A stretch of DNA of 64,000 nt from Hyphomonas sp. (GCF_016125515.1 NZ_WGLO01000013.1:29156-93155); one strand, 5' to 3'; counted from the first letter of the stretch, positions 39,569 through 49,055 are shown. The notes: a model not told the origin generated them from the letters alone. Translations and numbers: made by a program.

Positions 39569-40203
39569 GCGGCGGGGTGCAGCAGGCCCCAGGTAATGGC
39601 GGCCTGGCCGAAGAAATACAGGAACCAGACGGCATAGGAGGCGGGCTTGTTCGGCGGGGCCTCGGCCGGGCGGCAGAACAGCTGGTGTGCGAGGATCGAG
39701 TCCGAGGCGATAAACATCAGCGCGCCCGCCGTCACCAGAAGGTAGGCCTGCGGCAAGGCAATCGCGGCGGCACCCATCATCAGGATCACGGCGCCATAGG
39801 CAAAGACCGGCAGGCGCATCTGGCCGAGCCGGGGCGCAAGCCAGCGGATATACATCGCGCCGCCGAGCACCAGCACGGCCTGCCCGGCCTTGACCGGCAG
39901 GGACCAGCCGGCCCCTTCCCCGAGCTGCCAGAACAGGATCACGTAAAACACGTGGGCGAGGAAGAAGGCGCCCATGCCGGGCAGCAGCCAGCGCTCCGGC
40001 TTGCCGGCCAGGAACAGATCCCCCACCGCCGAAGCGGCCAGCGCCGCCCAGAGCAGCCACGGCCCACCCGCCGCAAAGGCGGTGATCGCCAGGATGACAA
40101 TGCCGGAGACTTTCAGAACGGCGCGCGCAGGGCCTTCACCTCGGAAGCTGTACAGGAATCCGTAGGCGAGCGCCGCCACGCTAGCGGTCGCGAACGCGGC
40201 CAT
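39565..40203 (-). CDS. YhhN/TMEM86-family lysoplasmalogenase-like membrane protein
   Basis: 212 residues, about eight membrane helices. LKVSGIVILAITAFAAGG, SAVGDLFLAGKPERWLLPGM, AFFLAHVFYVILFW and SDSILAHQLF match the YhhN signature (S-x-x-GD-x-x-L, H-x-x-Y, DS-x-x-x-x-x-F). Homologues hydrolyse the vinyl-ether bond of lysoplasmalogens; bacteria without plasmalogens must use another substrate. Followed 14 bases on by the DUF1232 gene on the same strand, in the reverse order of transcription (DUF1232 first). Confidence 0.85.
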   Translation of the reverse strand: MAAFATASVAALAYGFLYSFRGEGPARAVLKVSGIVILAITAFAAGGPWLLWAALAASAVGDLFLAGKPERWLLPGMGAFFLAHVFYVILFWQLGEGAGWSLPVKAGQAVLVLGGAMYIRWLAPRLGQMRLPVFAYGAVILMMGAAAIALPQAYLLVTAGALMFIASDSILAHQLFCRPAEAPPNKPASYAVWFLYFFGQAAITWGLLHPAA

Positions 40204-40217
40204 GAGGGCGTTCGGGC

Positions 40218-40619
40218 TCAGGCAGGATCCCTGACAGGCTCGGGCAGGCGCAGAACCTTGCGGGCCATCGCACGGTGGCGATCCTTGACGTGCATACCGA
40301 CCACGCCGAGCGCGGTGGCAAGCACAGTGGCGTCATCGGTGAAGCCGAGACCGGCAAGCACGTCGGGCACCATGTCGACCGGCATGACGAAATAGGCCCC
40401 TGCGGCGAAAAGCACCGCCTTGGCCTTCATCGGCGTCAGCGGGTCGCGCGCGGCGAAATAGGCCGCCGCCAGATCGTCGGCAAAGGGAATCTGGCCCGCA
40501 AAGCGCAGAAGCTTGGGGATCAGGCCGCGCGATCGGCGCTCGTTGCGCTGGATCGACTTGGGCAGGTAGACCCCGCCTTCGCCTTTCACTGTGTTGATGA
40601 TTTCCGCTGCGTCAGACAT
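40218..40619 (-). CDS. DUF1232 (YkvA-like) membrane protein
   Basis: 133 residues. The DUF1232 core is PMKAKAVLFAAGAYFVMPVD followed by MVPDVLAGLGFTDDATVLAT, ending in a short amphipathic helix. One or two membrane segments. Function unknown; the family is widespread and often near stress genes. Its stop is 14 bases from the lysoplasmalogenase start, and both are likely co-transcribed. Confidence 0.85.
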   Translation of the reverse strand: MSDAAEIINTVKGEGGVYLPKSIQRNERRSRGLIPKLLRFAGQIPFADDLAAAYFAARDPLTPMKAKAVLFAAGAYFVMPVDMVPDVLAGLGFTDDATVLATALGVVGMHVKDRHRAMARKVLRLPEPVRDPA

Positions 40620-40697
40620 TGCGCTCTCCTAGGGGTATTATAGTTCAGTGCGGTCATCAGCAAAAGCAATACCCACACTACAAGGAGGGCTTCGCCC

Positions 40698-41477
40698 ATG
40701 GAACTCAATTCGAACATCTCGGCTGTCATCACCGGTGGCGCCTCGGGTCTCGGCGCGGCAACCGCCCGCAAACTCGCCAGCTATGGCGTCAAGGTCGCCC
40801 TGTTCGACCTGAACGCCGAGAAAGGCGAAGCCCTCGCCAAGGAACTCGGCGGCGTGTTCTGTAACGTCAACGTGACCGACGAAGCCTCCGTCGATGCCGG
40901 TTTTGCCAAGTCGCGCGCCGCCATAGGCCAGGAGCGGATCCTGATCAACTGCGCCGGCACCGGCAACGCCATCAAGACCGCCAGTCGCGACAAGAATACC
41001 GGCGAAATCAGCCACTTCCCGCTCGACAAGTTCAACCTGATTATCCAGATCAACCTCGTAGGCACCTTCCGCTGCATCGCCAAGTCGGCGGCCGGCATGC
41101 TGACACTGGACCCGATCGACGGTGAGCGCGGCGCAATCGTCAACACCGCTTCGGTGGCCGCTGAAGATGGCCAGATCGGCCAGGCCGCCTACTCCGCCTC
41201 CAAAGGCGGCGTGGTCGGCATGACCCTGCCGATCGCCCGCGACCTCAGCCGCGATTTCATCCGTGTGAACACGATCCTGCCGGGCATCTTCAACACGCCG
41301 CTGCTGGCCGCTGCGCCGGAGCCCGTGAAAGCCGCCCTCGGCGCGCAGGTGCCCCACCCGGCCCGTCTCGGCAATCCGGACGAGTATGCCTCGCTGGCCG
41401 TGGAAATGTGCCGCAACGCCTACTTCAACGGTGAAGACGTGCGCCTCGACGGCGCGATCCGCATGGCGCCGCGCTAA
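40698..41477 (+). CDS. Short-chain dehydrogenase, 3-hydroxyacyl-CoA dehydrogenase type 2-like
   Basis: 259 residues. NAD-binding TGGASGLGAATARKLASYG, DLNAEKG (Asp binds NAD ribose), NCAGTG, and the catalytic S-x12-Y-x-x-x-K in TASVAAEDGQIGQAAYSASK. The sequence most resembles HSD10-type 3-hydroxyacyl-CoA dehydrogenases (AFNL-type helix after NAG and IRVNTILPGIFNTPLL). It probably oxidises 3-hydroxyacyl-CoA in fatty-acid or isoleucine breakdown. Divergent from DUF1232; followed by a strong terminator. Confidence 0.88.
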   Translation: MELNSNISAVITGGASGLGAATARKLASYGVKVALFDLNAEKGEALAKELGGVFCNVNVTDEASVDAGFAKSRAAIGQERILINCAGTGNAIKTASRDKNTGEISHFPLDKFNLIIQINLVGTFRCIAKSAAGMLTLDPIDGERGAIVNTASVAAEDGQIGQAAYSASKGGVVGMTLPIARDLSRDFIRVNTILPGIFNTPLLAAAPEPVKAALGAQVPHPARLGNPDEYASLAVEMCRNAYFNGEDVRLDGAIRMAPR

Positions 41478-41502
41478 GCGAACGCCTGTCTTATGACACG
41501 GG

Positions 41503-41530
41503 AAAGCCCGCTCTCCGGAGCGGGCTTTTT
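41503..41530 (+). terminator. Rho-independent terminator after the SDR gene
   Basis: Perfect 11-bp stem AAAGCCCGCTC (41503-41513) and GAGCGGGCTTT (41518-41528), TCCG loop, T tract to 41530. The same stem sequence recurs at 48221-48246. Confidence 0.9.
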
Positions 41531-42012
41531 CATGTGCGCGATGCCATCACCGCCGACCAGCGCGCGAGGGCCTCGGGGCTCCAGACGGTGGCGGTGTCGG
41601 GATAGAACTGCGCGAAGGCCGGCTTGTTATCCGCCAGATGGACCCAGGGCAGCTTTGAGGCGGTATAGATGTGCACATCCGGCGAGATCGCGGTGCGGTC
41701 GTCCAATGTTCCCACACGGATGAAAGCGGCCGCCTCCCGCGCGGTGGGATAATGGCTCCACACGGCGACCTGGCAATCCGGGCAGCGTGCGATCAGCTGG
41801 CCCTTGCCGCTCTCGCTGGGCGTGAGAATGACTTCCGGGGGCGTGCCCAGAAGCTCGACCGCCGAAGACTCGATCACCGCGTTGATCACGAACGCCGAAC
41901 CGGACTCCCGCTGGCACCAGGTGCAATGGCAGCAATGGGTGATCATCGGCGCGCGCGTCAGCCTGTAGCGCACGGTTTCGCAGGCGCAACCGCCCTGAAG
42001 TGACTGGGTCAT
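41530..42012 (-). CDS. GFA-family (CENP-V/GFA fold) protein
   Basis: 160 residues. Cysteine zinc ligands: QGGCACETVRY (C-x-C) , HCCHCTWCQRESGSAF (C-x2-C) and RCPDCQVAVWSHYP (C-x2-C), the two-zinc arrangement of the GFA fold. WVHLADNKPAFAQFYP is the usual C-terminus. Family members are putative glutathione-dependent formaldehyde-activating enzymes; most have no proven activity. Confidence 0.88.
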   Translation of the reverse strand: MTQSLQGGCACETVRYRLTRAPMITHCCHCTWCQRESGSAFVINAVIESSAVELLGTPPEVILTPSESGKGQLIARCPDCQVAVWSHYPTAREAAAFIRVGTLDDRTAISPDVHIYTASKLPWVHLADNKPAFAQFYPDTATVWSPEALARWSAVMASRT

Positions 42013-42075
42013 GTTCGTGGTTCCCTCAACGCCGCGAAGTCTACAGGCCGCAGACGTTCCGGCAAGCAGGTGCGC

Positions 42076-42543
42076 TCAGTCGATCGGTGCAGACGGATCG
42101 CGGACGCGGACGAGGCCGTTGGACACCATGGTCATCACCACTTCGCCCTTCTGGTTTAACACGGTCTGGCGGGTCTTGGTGATGCCCATGTCGGGGCGCG
42201 ATTGCGACCGGCGCTTTTCCAGCAGTTCCATTTCGACCGAGATTTCGTCGCCCGGGTAGACGGGCTTCACCCAGCGCAGCTCATCGATGCCCGGCGAGCC
42301 GAGGCCGGCCGTGGGTTCGGAATCCTTCCAGGTGTCGACCATCAGGCGCATGACCATGGCGCCCGTATGCCAGCCCGACGCCGAAAGGCGGCCGAAGAAG
42401 GTCGCCTTGGCGGCCTCATCGTCCAGATGGAAGGGTTGGGGGTCGTATTTCGTAGCAAACTCGATCACCTCTTCGCGCGTGACCCTGTAGGTCCGCGACG
42501 ACCGCGTGCGCGATCCGACCACCATGTCCTCGAAATATCTCAT
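42076..42543 (-). CDS. MaoC-family (R)-enoyl-CoA hydratase-like dehydratase
   Basis: 155 residues from ATG 42543 (MRYFEDMVVGSRTRSSRTYR). Hot-dog fold with the hydratase motif FATKYDPQPFHLDDEAAKAT (catalytic Asp and His) and FGRLSASGWHTGAMVMRL, then WVKPVYPGDEISVEMELLEK. It hydrates or dehydrates an acyl-CoA intermediate. Divergent from the nitroreductase; intergenic region is 137 bases. Confidence 0.88.
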   Translation of the reverse strand: MRYFEDMVVGSRTRSSRTYRVTREEVIEFATKYDPQPFHLDDEAAKATFFGRLSASGWHTGAMVMRLMVDTWKDSEPTAGLGSPGIDELRWVKPVYPGDEISVEMELLEKRRSQSRPDMGITKTRQTVLNQKGEVVMTMVSNGLVRVRDPSAPID

Positions 42544-42680
42544 CTGCCCTTCCCGGCTGCTTTGGTCCGGGCTGGACCTCGCCCGAACAGGCGGCGTTGG
42601 CAAGACTTGCCCTAACGGGAGGGGATGCGGACGCCAAAGGCTGCGCTACAACACGGGCTGGAACGGGACAGGAGCGCTCT

Positions 42681-43358
42681 GTGGAATATGATGATGTCGT
42701 GAAGGGCCGCCGGAGCATCCGGGGCTTTCTGAAGAAGCCGGTGCCGAAGGCGCTGATCCGGGAGATCCTGGAAATTGCGATGCGGGCGCCGACCTCGCTG
42801 AACACCCAGCCCTGGAATTTTTACGTCGTGACGGGCGAGGTGCTCGACCGGATCCGCGCCGGCAATGTGGAGCGCAACCTCGCCGGCGTGCCCGACAGCC
42901 GCGAATTCCGGATGGGCCCGGGCTATGAGGGCGACCACCGCAAACGCCAGATCGAGATTGCCATCCAGCTGTTCGAGGCCATGGGCATCGAGCGGGATAA
43001 CAAGGAGAAGCGGATGGACTGGGTGCTGCGCGGTTTCCGCCAGTTCGATGCGCCGGTCTCCATTGTCATCACCTATGACAAATCGATCCAGGGCAGCGAC
43101 ATCGCCCCGTTCGATTGCGGCGGTGTGGTCAACTGTATCGTCAACACGGCCTGGAACCGGGGGCTCGGCTGCGTGATCAACTCGCAGGGCATCATGCAGA
43201 GCCCTGTGGTGCGCGAACATGCCGGCATTCCGGACGACCAGGTGATCCAGACCTGTATCGCCATGGGCTGGCCGGATGACACTTTCCCGGCCAACGCCGT
43301 CGTCTCGCGGCGCAAGTCCGTGGACGAGGCGGCTGTGTTCCGGGGATTTGAGGACTAG
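42681..43358 (+). CDS. Nitroreductase family protein
   Basis: 225 residues from GTG 42681, decided by GGAG 8 bases upstream; the longer ATG start lies in the divergent promoter region. VVKGRRSIRGFLKKPVPKAL and APTSLNTQPWNFYVVTGE bind FMN; GLGCVINSQGIMQSPVVREH and AMGWPDDTFPANAVVSRRK are the C-terminal blocks. NAD(P)H-dependent flavoenzyme of the nitroreductase/'coenzyme F420-like' fold; physiological substrate unknown. Confidence 0.88.
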   Translation: MEYDDVVKGRRSIRGFLKKPVPKALIREILEIAMRAPTSLNTQPWNFYVVTGEVLDRIRAGNVERNLAGVPDSREFRMGPGYEGDHRKRQIEIAIQLFEAMGIERDNKEKRMDWVLRGFRQFDAPVSIVITYDKSIQGSDIAPFDCGGVVNCIVNTAWNRGLGCVINSQGIMQSPVVREHAGIPDDQVIQTCIAMGWPDDTFPANAVVSRRKSVDEAAVFRGFED

Positions 43359-43388
43359 GCCGGAGGCTGGCATAGTACAGGCTCGCCC

Positions 43389-44789
43389 ATGCGGAGCGCG
43401 CCGATGCCCCTGACCCTTTTTCGATCTGATCCGCGCCGCGCTGCCGGGGGCTGGGCTGCACGGCTGGCCGGCGGACTGTTGCTGGCCCTGATCGCCGGAT
43501 GTTCCAGCCCGGCGCAATTGGTAGCGCCGCCGCCTGACTGCCCGGTAGCCGAGGCGCCGGAAGGCGCGGCCGACTGCCCGCCGGTGGCCGCTGCGGTGCA
43601 CGACCCCGAAGCCATGCGCCAGTCGCTGGACCTGCTGTCCGCCCACGGACTGGACCCTGAGAATTATGCCGGGATCGATGCGGCGGCGGCCTGGCGGCTT
43701 GCGGCCACGCATCTGCGGTTCGGCGCAGTCGATCCGGCGACGATGACGCCGCGCCTGCAGGCGGATGCGAGCCTCGCCGCGCTGCCCGGCAGCCTGCCGC
43801 CGGAGTCTGCGGCGGCCGACTATCGCGCGGCGCTGGACGCGCTCGCCCCGGCCTTGCCGCTCTATGCGGCGCTGAAGGATGAACTCGCCCGGCAGCAGGC
43901 GGCGCAAACCGGGATGACGGATGCCGGCGCGCTGGCGGACGCGGACGCAAGGATCGCCAGCCTGCGCGCAGGCCTCGAACGGCTGCGCTGGTTGCCGCAC
44001 GAGACGGCGGGGCGTCAGGTGATGGCGAACATTCCGACCTTCGAGGTGGTTTCATTGACGGAGGGGGCGGAGACCTCCCGCCGGGCCGCGATTTTCGGAC
44101 AGCTGAGCCGTCAGACTCCGGAGTTTTCAGACGCCATTGAATACGTCGTGTTCAATCCGTGGTGGGATGTTCCCGACAGCATCGCGCGCAAGGACAAGCT
44201 GGCCCAATTCCGCCGCGACCCCCGCGCCATATCGCGGATGGGTTATCGCATCTATGACCGGGCCGGAAACGCCGTCGACGCCTCTGCCATCGACTGGAAC
44301 AAGGTGTCCGCCTCCGGCTTTCCCTACCACATCCGGCAGGCTCCGGGGCCGGCCAATGCACTAGGCCGGGTGAAGTTCATCTTCCCTAATCCGTATGCGG
44401 TCTATCTGCACGACACGCCCGAGCGCGCCCTGTTCGCGCAAACGGCGCGGACCTTCTCCTCCGGATGTATCCGGGTACAGGACCCGGTGGGGCTCGCCGG
44501 ATGGGTGCTGGAGGGGACGCCCGGCTGGGGACAGGCGGAGATCGACGCGGCGATCGCGACCGGCGCCGAGACGCGCGCGAACCTCGTGGCGGCGATGCCG
44601 ATCCATATTGTCTACCTCACCGCCTTCCCGGACGCCGAAGGCACGGTGACCTATGCGCCGGACGTCTATGGCCGCGACGGCGCGGTGCTCGAGGCACTGG
44701 CCGCCCCGATGCCCTCCCCGGCGCACGGCCCCGCCCCCCAAAGCACGCTGGCAGGCCTCGTACCGGACAGCTGCCGCGAAGACGGCTAG
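43389..44789 (+). CDS. L,D-transpeptidase (YkuD/YcbB-type) lipoprotein
   Basis: 466 residues. Lipobox LIAGCSS near residue 38 after a hydrophobic stretch. A scaffold domain (about 60-210, with HDPEAMRQSLDLLSAHGLDP) precedes the YkuD domain (about 215-430), which contains YLHDTPERALF and the catalytic block FSSGCIRVQDPVGLAGWVL (Cys nucleophile; the usual SHGC reads SSGC here, a His-to-Ser change next to the nucleophile). It crosslinks peptidoglycan 3-3 or attaches proteins. Stands alone. The overall arrangement is that of YcbB. Confidence 0.88.
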   Translation: MRSAPMPLTLFRSDPRRAAGGWAARLAGGLLLALIAGCSSPAQLVAPPPDCPVAEAPEGAADCPPVAAAVHDPEAMRQSLDLLSAHGLDPENYAGIDAAAAWRLAATHLRFGAVDPATMTPRLQADASLAALPGSLPPESAAADYRAALDALAPALPLYAALKDELARQQAAQTGMTDAGALADADARIASLRAGLERLRWLPHETAGRQVMANIPTFEVVSLTEGAETSRRAAIFGQLSRQTPEFSDAIEYVVFNPWWDVPDSIARKDKLAQFRRDPRAISRMGYRIYDRAGNAVDASAIDWNKVSASGFPYHIRQAPGPANALGRVKFIFPNPYAVYLHDTPERALFAQTARTFSSGCIRVQDPVGLAGWVLEGTPGWGQAEIDAAIATGAETRANLVAAMPIHIVYLTAFPDAEGTVTYAPDVYGRDGAVLEALAAPMPSPAHGPAPQSTLAGLVPDSCREDG

Positions 44790-44863
44790 GCCGCAGCCGC
44801 CCCGGGTTGCATCCCGGCTTCGCCGGAATAAGGTGCCGGCTTCAATGAAATCAGGGGTCTGAT

Positions 44864-47800
44864 ATGCGTATTTCGGCTTTGGCGCTGGCAGTGGCGGTCT
44901 GGGGTGTGGCGGCGGGCGCGAGCGCGCAGACGCTCGGCTATTACCAGACGCCCGCACTGGGAGACGACGCGCTGGTGTTTGCCAGCGAGGGCGATCTTTG
45001 GCGCGCGCCAGCGAGCGGCGGAACGGCAGTGCGCCTGACGACGCATGAAGAGACCGAAAGCAACCCCGTGATCTCGCCGGACGGCAAGTGGATCGCCTTC
45101 GACGCAAGTTATGACGGGCCCAGCGAGGTCTATGTGATGCCGGTGGCCGGCGGCGCTCCGGTGCGCCTGACGCATGAAGGCGGCGGCGTGACCGTGCGCG
45201 GATGGCTCGACAATTCGCATGTGCTCTACCGCACGACCAACCTGCCGGGCACCATTCCGCGCCAGCTGCGCAGCATCGACCGCGAGACGCTGAAGACCGA
45301 GGCGATCCCGCTGGACGGCGCCGACCAGGCGACATTGCTGGCGGATGGCAAGACGCTGGTCTTCACGCGCTATGGCCTGTCGATGTTCTCGGACAATGCC
45401 GTGCACTATCGCGGCGGGCGGATGGCGCAGCTGTGGCGCTACACGCTGGGCAGCGACGCCGAGGCCGTGCGGCTGGCAGCAGATTTCGGCGCGCCGATCC
45501 GCAGCCCGATGGCCTGGAACGGGCGCATCTACTTCGTCAGCGACAAGTCGGGTACGGACAATATCTGGTCGGTGGACGAGATAGGCAAGGATCCGGTGCA
45601 GCATACGCAGTCGACCGGATGGCAGATGCGCACGCCTTACCTGAAGGACGGCAAGATCGCCTATCAGAGCGGCGCGGACCTCTACAGCTATGACATCGCC
45701 TCAGGCACGACCGCAAAGCTTGCCCTGACGCTGACCAGCGACAGCGATTCCAAGCGGGAGCGCTGGCTGGAATCGCCGCTGGATTTTCTTTCCGATGCGC
45801 GGCTGGCGCCGTCCGGCGAGTCCGTTTCGGTGACGGCGCGCGGCCGGTTCGTGACGGCCTTCACGGGCCAGCGCCGGCGCGTGGAATATGCCATTCCGGC
45901 TGGCGCGCGGGCGCGCTCTGCGGCGATGGGCGGCGACGGCAAGGCCGTCTACGCGATCATCGACGGCGGAAACTTCGGCGAGATCTGGGCCTTCCCGGCG
46001 GACGGGCGCGGCGAAGGCAAGGCGCTGACGCAAGGCGCGCGGGATTATATCTGGCGGCTGTTCCCGGCGCCCAAGGGCAACACGCTGCTCTACACGACCA
46101 AGCGCGGCAAGCTGATGGAGCTGGATACTGCAACCGGCAAGAGCACCGAGATCGACAAGACTGCCAGCAGCGCGGACGATGCCTTCCAGGAATTCACCTG
46201 GTCCGCTGACGGACGATACCTCGCCTATACCGGCTATGATGTGCGCGACATGCCGCAGGTGATCCTTTTCGACACGAAATCGCGCACGCGCACCGTTCTG
46301 ACGACCGGGAAGTATGAATCCTCGGCGCCGGCCTTCTCGGCGGATGGGGCGTGGCTCTATTTCCTGTCCAACCGCAGTTTCACGCCGACACCCGGCGCGC
46401 CCTGGGGCGATCGAAACATGGGCCCCTCCTTCGGTGCCCGCGGCAAGCTCTATGCGCTGCAGCTTGATCCGGCGGCGGACTTTCCGTTCGAGATGCCGGA
46501 CGAGCTGACGGCGGAGGCTGCTGCCGCGAAGGCAGCCGCCGAGGAGGCCAAGACCGCAAAAGCTGGCAAGAAGGACAAGAAGGCGAAGGACGCCCCTGAA
46601 GAGGAAAAGCCAGAGACGCAGGCAAAGGTCGACCTGAACGGGGTTCAGGCGCGGCTGTGGGAAGTGCCCGCGCGGGCCGGTGACTATGTCTCGCTTGCCG
46701 CGAATGCAACGCACCTGTTCCTGCTGGAAAGCACCGGCAATGACAGCCCGCCCGCGCTGAAGCGGTTGGAGATCAAGGCCGAGAAGCCGGAAGTGGCCGA
46801 CTATGCCAAGGGTGTTCAGACGTTCGGCCTGTCGACGGATGGCAGCAAGCTGTTCGTGCTGACGGGAGAAGGATCGGAGGCGAAGTTCCTGATCCTTGAT
46901 CCGAAGGCGGACTTCCCGGAAGACCCGTCGAGCAATCTCGTGCGCCTCGCGGACTGGCGCCCGGCCATCGATCCGCACGACGAGTGGCGGCAGATGACTC
47001 TGGATGCCTGGCGCCTGCACCGCGACTTCGCCTATGACCCGAAGCTGCGCGGTGTGAACTGGGACGGTGTGCGTGACCATTTCGTTCCGCTTGCGGATCG
47101 TCTCGGCTACCGCGGCGAACTTGATGATCTTCTGGGACAGATGTCGGCCGAGCTCGGCATCCTGCACAGCCAGATCCGTCCGGGCGAGACCCCGGTGGAC
47201 GACGAGAGCGGTCAGCCGGGCTTCCTGGGCGCGACGTATGAAGCGGCGCCCGGCGGCGTGAAGATTGTGTCGATCCTGTCGGGCGAGACGGACCGGCCAG
47301 ACACGCTGGGTCCGTTGCTGAAACCGGGCGTGGACGTGAAACCGGGCGATGTGGTCACAGCAGTCGACGGCAAGGCGGTCGCTTCACGCGACGAATTAAT
47401 GGACGCCTTGACGATGAAGGCGGACCAGCAGGTGCGTCTTGACCTGTTGCGCGGCGCGGCCAAGCGCAGCGAGATCGTTGTGCCGGCCCCCCGGCGCACC
47501 GAGAGCCAGCTGCTCTATGCCGACTGGGTGCAGAAGAACCGCGAGGCGGTGGCGAAGGCGTCCGGTGGCAAGATCGGCTATCTGCACCTTCGCGCGATGG
47601 GCGCGGCCGATGTGGCAAGTTTTGCCCGCGATTTCTACGAGCACTATGACAAGGACGGCCTGATCATCGATGTGCGCGGTAATCGCGGCGGCAATATCGA
47701 CAGCTGGATCATCGGCACGCTGCTGCGCAAGGTTTGGGCCTATTGGCCGGGCCCGGACGGCACCGGCGGCAACAGCAACATGCAGCAGACGTTCAAGGGC

Positions 47801-48193
47801 CACCTCGCCGTGCTGATCAATGAGGGGACCTATTCGGACGGCGAGACTTTCTCGGCCGGCGTCAAGGCGTTGGAACTGGCGCCGTTGATCGGTACACGGA
47901 CGGCCGGCGCAGGTATATGGCTGTCGGACCGCAATCCGCTGGTCGATGGCGGTCAGGCGCGCGTGGCCGAATTTGCCCAGTACGGCGCTGACGGGCGGTG
48001 GCTGCTGGAAGGAAATGGCGTTGCGCCGGATATCGAAGTCGATACGCCGCCGCGCGCAGCCTATCTGGGCGAGGATGCGCAGCTCGCGCGGGCGCTCAGC
48101 TATCTGGAAGGCAAGATTGCCGAAGAGCCGGTGGCGCGCTTCACGCCCCGCCCCCTGCCCCCACTGGGCGAACCGGGACAGGATGTGAAGTAG
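44864..48193 (+). CDS. Tricorn-like S41-family protease (exported, PDZ)
   Basis: 1109 residues, signal peptide MRISALALAVAVWGVAAGASA. Domains in order: a WD40/TolB-like beta-propeller (about 30-330), a second propeller (about 340-680) with a Lys/Ala-rich insert near 550-590, a core domain with GILHSQIRPG (general-base His) at about 760, a PDZ domain (GPLLKPGVDVKPGDVVTAVD) at about 800-890, and the S41 catalytic domain with VRGNRGGNIDSW and NEGTYSDGETFSAGVKALE (nucleophile Ser followed by Asp, as in Tricorn). It degrades peptides in the periplasm. Alone on its strand and closed by a terminator. Confidence 0.93.
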   Translation: MRISALALAVAVWGVAAGASAQTLGYYQTPALGDDALVFASEGDLWRAPASGGTAVRLTTHEETESNPVISPDGKWIAFDASYDGPSEVYVMPVAGGAPVRLTHEGGGVTVRGWLDNSHVLYRTTNLPGTIPRQLRSIDRETLKTEAIPLDGADQATLLADGKTLVFTRYGLSMFSDNAVHYRGGRMAQLWRYTLGSDAEAVRLAADFGAPIRSPMAWNGRIYFVSDKSGTDNIWSVDEIGKDPVQHTQSTGWQMRTPYLKDGKIAYQSGADLYSYDIASGTTAKLALTLTSDSDSKRERWLESPLDFLSDARLAPSGESVSVTARGRFVTAFTGQRRRVEYAIPAGARARSAAMGGDGKAVYAIIDGGNFGEIWAFPADGRGEGKALTQGARDYIWRLFPAPKGNTLLYTTKRGKLMELDTATGKSTEIDKTASSADDAFQEFTWSADGRYLAYTGYDVRDMPQVILFDTKSRTRTVLTTGKYESSAPAFSADGAWLYFLSNRSFTPTPGAPWGDRNMGPSFGARGKLYALQLDPAADFPFEMPDELTAEAAAAKAAAEEAKTAKAGKKDKKAKDAPEEEKPETQAKVDLNGVQARLWEVPARAGDYVSLAANATHLFLLESTGNDSPPALKRLEIKAEKPEVADYAKGVQTFGLSTDGSKLFVLTGEGSEAKFLILDPKADFPEDPSSNLVRLADWRPAIDPHDEWRQMTLDAWRLHRDFAYDPKLRGVNWDGVRDHFVPLADRLGYRGELDDLLGQMSAELGILHSQIRPGETPVDDESGQPGFLGATYEAAPGGVKIVSILSGETDRPDTLGPLLKPGVDVKPGDVVTAVDGKAVASRDELMDALTMKADQQVRLDLLRGAAKRSEIVVPAPRRTESQLLYADWVQKNREAVAKASGGKIGYLHLRAMGAADVASFARDFYEHYDKDGLIIDVRGNRGGNIDSWIIGTLLRKVWAYWPGPDGTGGNSNMQQTFKGHLAVLINEGTYSDGETFSAGVKALELAPLIGTRTAGAGIWLSDRNPLVDGGQARVAEFAQYGADGRWLLEGNGVAPDIEVDTPPRAAYLGEDAQLARALSYLEGKIAEEPVARFTPRPLPPLGEPGQDVK

Positions 48194-48220
48194 GCGGACC
48201 TTTCAGCCCCGCAGAATCAG

Positions 48221-48246
48221 AAAGCCCGCTCGTGAGAGCGGGCTTT
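48221..48246. terminator. Bidirectional terminator between the Tricorn-like and VWA genes
   Basis: Perfect 11-bp stem AAAGCCCGCTC (48221-48231) with GAGCGGGCTTT (48236-48246), loop GTGA, with T or A runs on both sides. It lies between the convergent genes ending at 48193 and 48300, and has the same stem as the hairpin at 41503-41528. Confidence 0.85.
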
Positions 48247-48299
48247 CGCTTGTCCGGTGTGTCTTTGCCGAGGGAAGCGGCGGAGTCGGACAGGAGGGG

Positions 48300-49055
48300 T
48301 TACTGACCCTGGCGCTGCTTGACGGCTTCTTCGTCAGCCAACGCACGGTCTTCGGCGTTGAATTCGATTTCCGGTGCGGCGCCCTTGCCATAGGCGCGGG
48401 CTTTCTGGGCAAGGTTGTCCATCGATTCACGCATCTGGCCCTGGCCAACGGCCATGGTTTTCGAGGCGGCCATGCCGACGGCTTCGGCATCCGAGAAGCT
48501 CGCGAATTCGGCGCCGAGGAAGACGACCTCCCAGCCTTTGGCGCGGGCGCGGTCGAGCGCGGCCTTGGCGCCCTGTTTGGTGAGCTCGCTGGACGAGTTC
48601 TCAAGGCCATCGGTCATGATGACGATGACGGCTTTTTCCGGCGCGTCGGCTTCGGCGCGGCTGATGATGCGGCCGATGGCGTCATAGAGGGGGGTCATGC
48701 CGCGCGGGTTGGCCTCGTCATTGGTGACCTTGCTCCAATGGGCAGGGTCGACCTTGTCGCGCAACACGTCGAACTGCATGCCGTCCTGGTGGTCGAAGAC
48801 GGCGAGGGTGACGGCGGTCTTGATGTCGGCGCCGGCGATCTCGGCGCCCGGGGCGTCGGCGGCGAAGCTGTCGGCATAGGCGTTCACCGAGGTGAGCGCT
48901 TCGTCCCAGATGTCTGCCATCGACCCGGTGCGGTCGAGCAGGATGTAGGACTGGACCGTGTCGGTCTTTTGCGGTTGCGGCAGGATCTTTGCCTGCGCGG
49001 TGGCGGCGAGCGCGAAACCGGCGGCAATGGCGAGGAGTGATCTGGTGAACTTCAT
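48300..49055 (-). CDS. Exported VWA-domain protein
   Basis: 251 residues from ATG 49055 (MKFTRSLLAIAAGFALAATA), with a signal peptide ending QAK. The von Willebrand A fold has a MIDAS-like site: DRTGSMADIW (D-x-TGS), RGMTPLYDAIG (Thr) and IMTDGLENSSSE (Asp). A helical tail follows (EALANQ-like ADEEAVKQRQGQ). It is a close paralogue of the cytoplasmic VWA protein encoded 160 bases away, sharing the DRTGSM, RGMTPL and KGWEVVFLGAEF blocks, but it is exported. Function unknown. Confidence 0.85.
   Translation of the reverse strand: MKFTRSLLAIAAGFALAATAQAKILPQPQKTDTVQSYILLDRTGSMADIWDEALTSVNAYADSFAADAPGAEIAGADIKTAVTLAVFDHQDGMQFDVLRDKVDPAHWSKVTNDEANPRGMTPLYDAIGRIISRAEADAPEKAVIVIMTDGLENSSSELTKQGAKAALDRARAKGWEVVFLGAEFASFSDAEAVGMAASKTMAVGQGQMRESMDNLAQKARAYGKGAAPEIEFNAEDRALADEEAVKQRQGQ

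Noticed and set aside
43389..44789. Reading the L,D-transpeptidase as inactive because SHGC reads SSGC
   Set aside because: The Cys and following RV motif are intact, and the residue before Gly varies among YcbB-type enzymes.
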